A stretch of 64,000 nucleotides of DNA from Hymenolepis diminuta (Eukaryota > Platyhelminthes > Cestoda > Cyclophyllidea > Hymenolepididae), in assembly GCA_900708905.1 (NCBI GenBank), contig CAADRB010000002.1:1835830-1899829 (forward strand), in the 5' to 3' direction. The notes under the pieces are model-generated. The model was not told where the DNA came from, did not search any database, and saw only the letters and a program-made list of their open reading frames with translations. Position numbers and translations under genes: made by a program. This document shows positions 1 through 11,942 of the stretch, in pieces. How positions within the stretch are numbered: position 1 is the first letter of the stretch; every line of letters starts with the position of its first letter.

Positions 1-3000
1 ATTACTTGAATGAATAACGTATGATGAAGATCTAGACACACGGATCGTCTAGTAGTTGTAACAGAACTCTAAAGATTATTTCATGAAACAAAGAGTGGAT
101 AAAATGAGGCTAGTTTTAACAAGTAGAGGTACACTAGGAATTTTTTCCCAGTTTATCAGGATTGTAATACATTGAAACTATGTGTGATGGACCTAGAGGA
201 CACGGTTCAAGAAAACACAGTATTATATTGTGTCCATCACAACTAAATAGTCAGACAAACCAGATAAACTTAACCACTGGAGGAAGTCAATCATACTCCA
301 ACCACTGTGTCTCAGAGGATCCGTATACTCAAGGACCTAACGCATCTTAACATTAATTGAAATTAAGCCCATGCAGCAAGTCTTCAGCTAAATAATCATC
401 AGTAAAGATGATGATAAGATGTGAATTTTCATGGATTTGGGATTATAAAACTATACCATAGCCCAAAGTTATGACGTTTACTAAAACGCTTAGAAGTCTG
501 AAGCAGTAACCCCGTTTTAACTATTTACGCTGTATTCTCTGCTACTCACGTAAGTCATCGACATTCACCCTATATTTGTCCCACCAACGGTCTAAGTTAA
601 GAAAGACAAACAAAAGTTGACCTGAAGTTTTAATATGCATCTAGTAATACACATACATATTTATATTCACCCGCACCACTAGGGTGTACATAGATAGTGA
701 ACCGGACATAGAGATAAACTTATAAAAAATAGAAAGAAAGAGATAATGGACAGTTGAGAAGTGTGGGAGAGAGCTGTTGTGATATGCATCTTATCATTAA
801 AACATTGCATGACGTCGAAAATTGGACTCCAGCACGTCCTTCAAGACGGCTTTTGATTTGAATTTCATTTCGTCAACATCAAGAAGACAGACAGTGTGAG
901 TGAAGACCCGGCCGGTTTTTTGACCCCTGTCCTCACTTTTGGACAGAAAGAGATCACGTTGGATTGAAATGCAAGTTTCCGGATCATCGGATTCTAGAAA
1001 TAAAACAGATGATATGTTTCATTAACGATTAGCTGTATTATTAAAAAGACTTATTAAAATAAGACGTTGATGTTTTCAATATATTCATAATTCATTTACG
1101 ATTAAATAGATGAAACTATTTTCTACGGACTAGGACTTTTTATCATATCTATCTGGAACTAGTCCATTAAGTTCACAAAATGCTCGTACATACATGACCT
1201 GATCACCCAAGTCAAGTGCCTGATGCTATATTAATGCACAACTTCCCCTTTGAAATAATTGAAAATGCATAAAATTATAAGATGGCTTACTTCATTGACG
1301 CTTTACACTTGAGATCCTTTCCTTCCGCATGAACTGTTCACTCAAACATAATTAGAAGTGAGATACTAATGAAGCCCCTAAAAAGATCTTATCATCCTTT
1401 ATTCGTTTTCCTCAAACATTTTAGACGGTTTCTTCTATTTTCATTTATTCAGATCATTGACGTAAACGACCTGGTAAAGCCCTTTGAGGATACATTTTCC
1501 GGCACATAAATTTCCACCGGTTATTGGCATTCGGTTTCTGGTATTTTGTGGAAAACTACCAAGAGTCTTAATAATTTCTTAAAAACAAATTTCCTCTTTT
1601 AGATAATGAAATTCACTGTATGTAAATTAAGTCTAAAGTTCCCTCGATTTTGCCGATTTTTTTTCATTCGGTATTCATAATCTGATGCTGGTTTTATCTG
1701 AAACGCTTGAAATTGGGGAAAGATTATATACTCATTCCATTGGTAGAAGAGTCTATCAAAGCAACTGGTTAGGTTAATGTTCTTCCTAGCTTTAGAGACT
1801 ACTCTAGCGCAAAGTAGAAAGGCGGTAGCAAAATATTTATACTAGAAAAGAAGAGGGACTAAATAAGAAGACTGGAAAATTGGTTGGAAAGCAGGGCAGA
1901 CATGAATGAGGGAAAATCGATGAACAGGTAGAATGCTGTGGAATAAGTCACAGACAGACAGGAGTGAACCTTCTGGAAAAGTAATTCAAATTGAAAGAAA
2001 ACCAGTCATTTAAACAAATTCGATTTCCAAATTCAACTCATTAATGGACATTGCATTTTAAGCGTGAAAAATATGGCCAATTAAGTCACAGAAAATAAAG
2101 AAAATAGGTATTTAACTAGTTTGGTGTCCAAATCAATAATGATTTCAATTGTTGATCGATTGAGTTTAGGTTAAATTTGAATTTACATATTTTTCATATA
2201 ATTATAATCAGATTTTGTAAACTAATATTTGAAACCTGAATTCCTCACAATAATGATTAAATGTTTTAAATTCTTTCCTATTATTTTCGGTAATGTAATT
2301 ACAAAGGAACAATTTTTTGGCAATTTTTGTTTATATATGCCCTGTTTTGATTCCTATCCATTTATATATGCTAATAGATGAATGATTTATTGAAGAAATT
2401 AAATAAGAGACGGAGTGGACACAACATATTTGAATAAACAGATTCCAAAACTATATTTCAAAATAAATCGTTTTCTTTCAATTGAATCACTTAAATCAAG
2501 TCCAAATCTATTCTTTAAGCTAGATGCTTTCAAACGCGATACTTGTTAAACTGAATTCCGCTACATATTGCTGAATCCAAAAGAATAAATTTCCTCCGTG
2601 TTTTTATTAGGCAAAATGACGAGTAATAGATGAAGTCTTTTTTAACCATCAAAGAACGCTTTTAACTGATATTTTCAAAAAAGAATAGAAATAAATATTC
2701 CGCACTAGCCTGGAACTTATTTATAATTTCAATCGCGTTTCAGTCACGTTCAGATGTAGGTAAGTTTTCTACAGTCTTCAATATTTTTATATTACTACTT
2801 ATTGGAAATTTAAAGCTGACCTTGTAATTCCGCGTAGTTTGAAGGCGCTGACCACATATCATTGGAAAGTAATTTCGAAAGAATATCCTTTTTGGTAAGG
2901 AAGAGAATTGAGTCCTTCCGAGAAAGTGGCAGAGATTCCAGGACGAACCGAAAGTACTCCAAACTCTCGTCTAGTTTAGTCTAAATGTAGGATAAAGTTT

Positions 3001-6000
3001 CGTTGGAAATTCATTCTTACTTCAAACTCGGGAAATTGACTCTTCTCCACAAAGTCTACGAGAGATGCAAAAAAGAGAACTGCATGGATCGTCTCGAATA
3101 AATAAACCCATTTTCGCCTGTCCCCGCGTTGATCTCCAATGTTTATAAGCCTTTAAAATAAAAAATCGATATAATTAGATGAAATCTCTAAGCATATACT
3201 GACTTCATATGCAAGTACAAGTCAAGTATTACTAATTTCAAAATTCTTTGTGGTGGATTAGAATAAATATTTCCATCTTTTTTCCATGATAAAGCGAAAC
3301 ACTTTAATGTTGACCCTTGAAAACCACTCCAGATTCAGATTGGCTGTAAAATAGAGTAGGAAATAATTAAAATCAGAATATTGCAATAACCTGTTAGCAT
3401 TTTAATTCGAGATTCTTTAGATTTTCTACCTATTATTTAATAGGAAGAAAAATCCACCATGTTGGTTTTTAAAACCATGTTCCTTTAGGTCTCAGATAGC
3501 GACCTATCATTGATTGTTTCTTGAGAAACAAAGAACTCAAAATCAGCCAAACTCCCCATTTTACCTTAATTCACTCTGTTTATAACAACCTGTGTTTCAA
3601 TTTGGCAACTTTGGCGCTTTTTCCCTTTCCTTCCAAGTCCCAATTTCTCTTCCCATTCCTTTCTTTTTCGCTCTTTCGCTTCCCCTCCTATTTCTTTACG
3701 TCTGTACAATTCAACTTATCCGATTTTCAGAAAAGCAGTTCATCTTGTTAGCCTTTAGGAGCATTATGGATTTGTAGCAAGATAAATGGAATTGTGATAC
3801 TTCAATCTCTCTTAACTTAATTATTCACATTAAAATGAATCACAAGATGATGAAAAATATATTTTTGATTATAGTTTAATTGGGAGAAATATTGATTCTA
3901 AATCAGCTCCGGATAGACACTTACATTCCGGAGCCTCTCTGCCCATAAACCCCCACCCTTCCATCTATTATATCCTCTTATCGTATCTTTGTGTTTGGTC
4001 ATTTTGTTCATTATATATGTATCGATGAGCATCAAACCCATAAACTCTAACTTGATGGTTATGGCAACTGACCACCACACCACCAGAGTATGGGTGCAAA
4101 CAGTAGAAGAAAGTTCAATTGTACAGGCGCCATCATCTTCGAGAATTTAACATAATTTACTTCTCCTTTGAGAGTACTGCAAAATATGTTAAGAACCCTA
4201 CCTTAAAGACGTTGATCCGATTTGAAGTAGAGATTCCCGCACAGCATTACATGGCATTTGAACCAGAAGGATATCTCTGAGAGTTGGTACGTAGTCATTT
4301 TGAATAAACCGGTCCACGTTATTAATAAAACTAGTCAATAAGAAAGAATAAATTTAACAAGTAATTATATGCGATGAATTAACAACGCGAAAAGGAAGTT
4401 CTGAATAGAGAAAAAATATTTATTTCCTTTACATGCCAATTATTTATTCTCTCCTTAATCATAGCATTAACAGAATGAATGATTAGTATATAATGTGTTT
4501 AATGTTTGTGATATAGCGTTGTGTAATATGGGGAATTCTATTGCTGATATCAATTAAAAGCCACTTTAAAGTGATCAATTTTTTCATTAAAAAATGCATC
4601 ATAATATCGGCCACTTCAAATGCTTATATTTCAAAAACCGACTTTATGTCATAGGTGCATGTAAATGTAAATGATTAAAATTTGTTCTTACTTTTACAGC
4701 GATGATACAGGTTAAATTTAAGGCAACTTAATTAGACATTTTTATTTTCCATTGTACCACAAATATTTCCTCATTTTTAGCTGTAGGAAGCAACTAAAAT
4801 TGTTTAATAGCAACGTCAATATTAGGAAAGAGGCTCATTTCATTCGGTTTCTGGATTCGGGTTGTGCATTATTAACCAAATGAGTAGCTCACACACCAAA
4901 ATTCAAATTTCATGATTTGTCCCCAGGATTGTAGCAAATGCATGTCTGCAGCATTTAATGCTTCCACTAGTTTTCTCTTCCGGTGATTGAGGAGGCAAAT
5001 GATCTTATATAATATTCCACGGCTTAAGGTCCTGACCTAGCAGAGATGAGATAGCTAAAAATTTCGATCATATTTTGTTATTCATATAACTTCTAGCCCA
5101 TTGCCTTTTTTCCAAATATATGAAAAGTAATTATTAAATTTACATAGCTTATTTACTTTAAGAAATTCGTTCTTTGTGATACAATTTTTCTTAGTTATGA
5201 AAAATTCGACTCTTTGGTTTCACATTAGTCCCTTTTTCTTCTATTTTGTAAGTAACAATTAGGATTTTACTTTAAAAAAATTAACAAACACAGTCACTAA
5301 GCCTTCGAAAAAAGGGGCTTAATTATTTGACCAAAGTGTTGAAAATCAGAATATTTTTACATATTTTAGGCACATCAGAAATCACTGGGGAAGTTTTATT
5401 TCCGATACATCCTCTGATAAATAATTTAATAAAACCAAACACAAAATTTCAATAACCCATTGTTTATTGCTGAGCAATTTTATTCCCTAGGTTAATTATA
5501 TGAAGCAAAATGATGGTTTGAAAGTTTAAATTTTGTGCGTGAAATATTTCTTACCGTAAGTTTCAAGCCGTAAATTATAAGATAACATGTGAATTGAAAA
5601 AACCTTTTTTGCCCCTTAGAGCGGAAACTGAAAATTCTCATTTGCCCAACTAAGTATTTCCTCCGGGAAAGGGAGTACTATCAAGATATTTTTTCAGTCA
5701 GTGGCATGAAACCAGAACAAATAATGACATAATGCAATTTTGCACACGTCTTTCTCGACCCACCAATACGATCAACGTAACGATCACATATTTTCTTCCT
5801 CGACATCAAAATTCACACTTTTATACACCATTTATGTCGGTTAATCTTTTCATTTGGTGTTGATTTGGCCTAAGTTATGTATGAGTGCATAGGTGAAGAT
5901 TTTAGGTAGTCTTCTGTTGATATAGCCTAAAGCAGGTTATGTTAGAATAATATTGATACTAATAATAACAGCGATAAAAATAGCAAAGGGAGATCACTGA

Positions 6001-8756
6001 GACCATTGGATATATCCATTGCAACTTCGAATTAAAACAGAATGAAATTTAAAACTAGGAATAGATGGTTTAATCCACATTTTAAATATTCTCCTTACAA
6101 CAGAATGCAAACAGAAATTCATATTTCATCTTATAAAACGGTGATATTTTGCTTGGTACACGATCAAGAAAGTATTTGGAATTCAGACGTTCATTCAAGA
6201 AAAGCTTTTCCGTAATTTTCCTCTAAGCAGTCTTTAAGCAGTACTTAAATGATTTCATTTTTCTAAGTTGTGCGATTTTGACAGAGATTGATCACCATTA
6301 ATGCTCAATACTAATTTCTTGAGTATCAGGATCAAAATCTAATATGGGTTTAGCATAGATTTGTATTTCTCTTCTACTCGTATTCCTAATCGGCCTTAAA
6401 CAGATCCGTTTATGATGAAACAGACAGAAATAATATTAAAATTTTACATCGTTTTTTAATTATTCCTTCAAGTATAGTATGAGCCATAGAATGACTGGTT
6501 ATGACATCAGTTTCAGTGTAGTACATGCTTAGAGGAGGTTAATAATTCGATACCATAATTGGCGCTTAACCATGTCATTACCGAAAGTGAAAATAAATTA
6601 GGCTAACTGAGATAAAGAGAATTAATTTAAAACGCTCCTGCATTGGCTTTACTTATAAACAGATGCTTTCTACCTAGGATTTAAATAGTTTATTACGAAG
6701 AAACGATATAAACAGATGTTAGCTCCATGCTATGTTTTGCTAAAACCATAAGCAGGACTACTATGTGCATTGAAGTTCCGCATTTACATCAGGAAGTTTT
6801 TAAAAGTCTTTGCGATCTTTGATTAAAAATTGGCTTATTTTTTCCTTTACTTCTGTCCATTTTATATTAAGTTAAGTATTCATAATACTACATTATTTTG
6901 TCATGGCGACGTTGGACCACTTCACCAACTCAATTCATTAAGTATTCAAGATTCGTCTCCAAGAAATTCCGTAATAAACTCTTCTTATTACTCCTCTGTC
7001 TTTCTCCGCCCTATTTTTTCAGTAAAGATCGTCAGAAATCAACTTACAGAACTTCTGCTAACAAGAAAATATGAAAAAGCTCGTCCTTTCTTGTGTATAT
7101 TTCCTTTGTTTAGGAGTTACTGGCTGAGCAAGCAAATCCTGTTCATTTTCTAAAGAAATGACAGGATGTTATAGCATCGTTTTGCCCATTGTGATTTGAA
7201 CTCAATATTATTAAATACCATGTACATTGAATGAGAATAAATTTAAAATCTAAAAAATTATGAACGACTGATTAACAGAGTGAAACCGCTTTCCCGGAAA
7301 AAATTGCAAGTGTCTTAATACCGGGCTAGCATAGAGTACAGGACAGAGTAAGTTTATTTAAGATTAGGTAGAGAGATAGAAAGAGCGTTAAAATTTATTA
7401 TCTGATTTCGAGGTAGAGGGGAGAAATAGAGAGGGACCATTAAGCACTTATACTTGACACTATGCAAATCTACACTCTCTCCACTTTCTAACTCATCTGT
7501 AATTGTAGGGAAAATCATTTACTTTTGCCATTGAATTTGGCTGGAAAATAAGTGAATACTACTTTCTAAGCAAAAACAAAATGTGAATGTTCACAGAAAA
7601 GATTAGCTGAATTCTTTAGGTATGTAGAGGACAAAGAAGAATGGCTCATATAAAGATGAAATTTTTGTTGTTATAGATTCCTAATACTTTAATGAGGCCC
7701 CTAATTATATTGCACTATAAATAAATCTTACTATGTTAAAATTGTAACTTGATGAACTGCTTGTAGGAAAATTTTGTTTTCTCAGCCATTCAAAGAAAAA
7801 TAACGAAATGAAGTGATAAGACCGACTCTTCTTCATTAAATATAATCATTGAAAAATCATAGACAAAATTTTGCTCCAATCAGGAGCAAATCTTGAAATG
7901 TGAATTTTGGAATGTGGACTGAAATATTGTAAATATCGTACAACTCGAGTTCAAAATTCAAATGAGGTAAGACTCCTTGTTATCTTGACTTTGCTCTCTG
8001 TGTCTTTTTGATTTCCTCCCCTCTATCATTTGTTGGACTTACTGTCGTTCAATGTCAATTGATTTCCACAATTAAAAGTTGTAAATTTTTTCATTATTTT
8101 GGATAATAATAATAAATAAACCTGCTAATTCAAAGGATCCTATCAGGGAGAGAATATTTAATTATCTACACAACCTTGGAACGGACAGTAAGATTAGGAG
8201 ATTTCGTGTATTTCAAGATGAGAATTTTCGTAAGTTTTTCATAGCCTGTGTAGTGATGCAAATTTCTTAGGGTTAATGCTAGGTTTGAAATGGAACTGGA
8301 GGACAAGTGCACTGGATATTGTTTATTTAAGAGGAGAAGTTCGTATTCGTTCGTGTTTTCATAATCCAGCACTTTACTAACCATTTCATATTTTTGATAG
8401 CGATAGGCCAATACCCAGGACTGTCAGGTTTAAAAGAGTGGGTGGTAGAGTTGTCACTCTGCGTAATTTGCACATTGTCGATTATACTGGAAATGACCTG
8501 TACCATTTCAATCATAGTTTTGTTCTGATATCATAGATCCTAACAGAATTATACGAGCTAATAAAACTTTTATAAAACCGGACTCGCCTAAATTCACTTG
8601 ATGTGAACTCTAATAGAGTTCAATAGTAATTTATTTCTTTAACCCTTTCTAAGTTAATCTAAAGAAATTGGTGTAAATCTATATGGAAGGAAGCCTCTTC
8701 GTAAAGAAATACACATCTTACTACCCTTATTTAGCCCAGTGTTAACCAGTCCGGTT
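1..8756. other. Gene-poor AT-rich DNA
   Basis: No reading frame here resembles a known protein and no exon-like chain could be built. The longest open frames are about 60-110 codons, rich in Phe, Leu and Ser, as expected by chance from AT-rich DNA. The one recognisable item is a short repeat near 4985-5050 that recurs near 37633. It may be intergenic, or a long intron of a gene whose exons lie outside the window. Confidence 0.55.
4985..5060 (+). repeat. Dispersed repeat copy, shared with 37633-37705
   Basis: The stretch containing GGCAAATGATCTTATATAAT and then ATTCCACGGCTT recurs at 37633-37705 as GGCAAATGATCTTGTATGAT and ATTCCACAGCTT. It continues weakly into an AGCAG(A/T)GATGAG-like segment. 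A more diverged third relative (CTCCACGATATCAC, GAGATGAGTGCTAG) follows the SINE-like unit at 54878. This suggests it is the 3' part of the same short dispersed element. No coding capacity. Confidence 0.5.
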
Positions 8757-8815
8757 GGATCTAGATCCGTTGACCTCTAACATATCAAATGTGCGTGTTA
8801 CTCCCGCCTCAAGGA
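8757..8815 (-). repeat. SINE-like repeat fragment
   Basis: Read on the minus strand it contains ACGCACATTTGATATG followed by TTAGAGGTCA and a GATCTAGATCC stretch. The core TCAGAGGTCA recurs at 9640, 33417, 54878, 56935 and other sites in the window. Short and diverged, so only family membership is claimed. Confidence 0.3.
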
Positions 8816-9639
8816 TGAAAAATTAAGTTTTTACAACTATCGTAATGAATTAAATTTGTATATTTTTAATATACCTAAATAGTTTCTTCAATTTCATTTT
8901 AATTGGGTCCACTTTTCGGATTAGTTTAAAGTGAAAACTCTAGAAAGATACAAATCAAAGTCTTCATGAAAATATCACGCGTAAAATGTAAGAAATAGGC
9001 CTTACTATCTACTTTTTATAATTAATAGAAATGGTAACTGGATTTTTCTGAAGAAAATAATAATAAAAAGAATAGTTAATGCATTAATTAAAGAGCAGTT
9101 GTAGGTACGTTATTAATTTCTTAAAAGTTAATCTTTCTACTATTTTTTAGTGACAAAAGAGTACAAAGTTGGGCTCTAATGAGATCAGGTGGCATGTTTT
9201 AAAGATCTGGCGCAGGGCTCAATGGGAAGAGGGACAATGCTTTATAATTTCTTTTGCTGCAAGCTCTCTCACCGTAATAAGTAATTTTGGAGTTACAATT
9301 TAGAAATTCAAGGAATTTCGACTCTAAATTCATAAATATAAAATTATTTGCTAAGTCATTGCCTCATCAGGTTAATAGATAATGCGTAACAAATGAGCAT
9401 TTGAAGCAGTTGAAGAAATTATCACCTTCAAAATATAACTTAAGCTAGGGTGATTTAATAATTACCCTAAAGGAAATTCGCCAAAAAGATTGACTCCTTG
9501 CAGAATACGTAGCCATACGACTAGTTATAAATAGAAATTAACGCAATTATATTTAAATCAGGTAGAAGAAGGTATCCTGGTGTCATTTATCTGAAACTCA
9601 CATTCTACCACTCCGTTTGTTGACCAGACTTAATTAACC

Positions 9640-9712
9640 ATCATTGAGTACCCACCGATGAATACTGACCTTGTGACCTCTGACATAGATGATGTGCACG
9701 CTGACCACTCGA
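9640..9712 (-). repeat. SINE-like repeat fragment
   Basis: On the minus strand this reads GTGCACATCATCTATG, then TCAGAGGTCACAAGGTCAG and CATCGGTGGGTACTCAA. About 19 of 26 bases match the 8757 copy over the shared core. Probably a diverged copy of the tRNA-like short element best seen near 54.7-54.9 kb. Confidence 0.35.
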
Positions 9713-10839
9713 TGTTATTTTCTATTATCTCTATCGCCAGTGACCAAAGTGAAGAAATTAGAGCCGCTTTTACGTACAAACAGATTTACGAAATCGATTG
9801 GCTACCTGAGTTGGCAGAAATATGGTAGTGATGATAATTGGCTGCCAAGTGTCAGCATGGGAGAAGAGTAATCAAAAAATCTAGCTTCAGTGGAACAAAT
9901 TCCATTAACAGAATTTTTATGAGTTCTACTCAAAGCGTCGAAAATATTCGATAGAGCTTCCTGTTATGGTTCTTAGTTAGGTAGGGCGATTTATTACAGC
10001 ATACCAGAGTTACAGGTTCTAATATGTGCATGTGCTTAGGGCCTTTAATAAACTCTTGATTTAATGCATAATGGAAGTATTTAATAGAATATTTATTCCT
10101 ACCAGCAGAGTTGAGAAAAACAGTAACTGGCAATTATCACTAATCACTTATCAAATTAATTAATGATAAACATTGTCACGTAATCAGTAAAGTACGTTGC
10201 AAAGGTTAGATGAGCTTCTAGTCCATGCAGCGGTTAAGCAATGTCTAATATCTTTTTTTCAAGTATAATTTAGAAAAATGGATGCATTTTGAGAAGAAAT
10301 ATGAATTGTATTAAATGTGTTCCATGTCATGGATTGTGAAATGTGCCTGCGGGGAGTTAGATAAATATGCTAATCTTGGTAAACCATTACGCCTTCTATA
10401 GGTTCATAGTTAAAGGGTATGAAATCCAGTGACCACGCAGTTATTGAAAGTACTCATTCTGTTTATGATGACTTGATGGAAGAATTTAAAATGACTTTAA
10501 GTTTTAATTTTATGAAATAAAATAGCATTCCCCATTCAGTTAGTCCATATTTTTGAGAAACTGCAATTATGAAATGTATATAAATACTATATTTATGATT
10601 ATATCATTAAGTAATTATTTAATCAGTCGTTATAGAAAAAAATTTGCTTAATCACTTCCTGATATTTGTCCATAATAAATGAGAATAACAATAAATAACT
10701 CCAGCCAAAATATAATAAAAATCTTTGCCAGCCCCGAGTGTAAAAATATAACTTTCGCAAAGCATTCAAGTGCGTAAATCTCTTTTCTTGTTTAGATCAG
10801 ATAACGGCAAAAGTTAAAAAACGAATTAGCGCGAACTCA

Positions 10840-11942
10840 CTACAACTGAGAAGTTGACATTTCCAATTTACTTTTCACCTCCTCCCTGCTAAGAAAGGCT
10901 TGGAACTCCGGTTGATCAATTATTAGTTTAAGCATCCTCCCATTGAGTGAAGCAAAATTAAACTCTTGAAAATGCGCTACCAAAATTTCCTTATCATCCA
11001 CTTGAGAGACAGTTAATGAGGGCCGAATTTTCGCCTCCCTTTCCTCAAGGCCATGATTTTCTTCAGAAGGGGAGTTAGAGTGAATGCTAATCTCTTCGCC
11101 ACATAGGGAATTAGCCTCAGATTGAAAGGACGTGTCCGATGACCAGTCATCAGTATCTGTGAGGATATTACTGTCTAGATCAGGTACGGAAGTAGAAGGA
11201 GGAGTTGGTGGAGCTTCATTCGCTGGAGGAAGTTGAGCAGCTATTTCGGCAGGGAGTTTTCGAATATAGGGATTGCAAACTCTTTCCTGTAGGGCTGCGA
11301 CTACCTTAACTGGATGAAGTTTTCCGGCTTTAAAAGCACCCTCCAGCCATTCTGCTAGTGCCTTGGATTCATTTGCTCCTTCAGGAGCTTTATCAAAAAC
11401 CTCTGTCCGTATTACATCTTCCCAGTTGACTTCTGGATGTAGGGAGCCCAATAGTGATTGGATTTCTTTTACTCCTAAGCTCTTCGACAATTTGATATGA
11501 AGTGGCGTTCCAGGGGTATGGGTCGGGGAATTACTGCCTTGTTGATTGGTCTGTACAGAAGTATTAGAAAAGGCCGATATTCTAGCAGAGTTCGGGGGAA
11601 TACTTTCCTCTTCATTAATGGACTGGAAACCTTTGAGATCTATAGAGGAATTCCTAGGATGCGCATCCATTGAAAGGGACTTGTTGTAATAAGCGAAAGA
11701 TACTGCTACTGTATAACCTTCCGGTGGTTGGTTTCGAACTAGCTGTGCTGATAATTCGTTTATGTAGGGATCGCTAATTTCTGCATTGGATTCTTTCATC
11801 ATTTTAACCACGCTCACGACTGCGTCGGCAAGATTTGCCATTATTAATGGAATGAGGAATTTGCGAACAGATGTTGGAAAACTGTCGCCATAATGAATTC
11901 GAAGCTGTTTAACCATCGTACTTCTTCCGCTTCCCCTATTCC
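10840..11942 (-). CDS. G-protein alpha-subunit-like protein, one long exon (partial)
   Basis: One long exon of about 367 codons. Its 5' edge is a splice acceptor (GTTTTAG at 11943), so the protein start lies upstream and was not found. The first residues read GNRGSGRSTMVKQLRIHYGD, which aligns with the G-alpha P-loop and helix (GAGESGKSTIVKQMKIIH). The P-loop lysine is Arg here and the Glu is Gly. The next 50 residues still resemble the start of the helical domain. After that comes a Ser/Thr/Pro/Glu-rich region of roughly 250 residues with no recognised fold. No switch regions or NKxD motif are seen. The frame ends in TAG, but a consensus donor (TA|GTGAGT) overlaps the stop, so further exons carrying the rest of the GTPase domain are possible. 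Homology is clear only for about the first 50-80 residues. Function unknown; normal GTP hydrolysis is doubtful. Confidence 0.6.

Noticed and set aside
6830..7153. 107-codon plus-strand frame
   Set aside because: It begins at TTG, is Phe/Ser/Leu-rich as AT-rich chance frames are, and has no similarity or splice context.
8166..8515. Two overlapping minus-strand frames of about 62-81 codons
   Set aside because: The longer one begins at TTG rather than ATG, there is no recognisable protein similarity, and no flanking exons were found.
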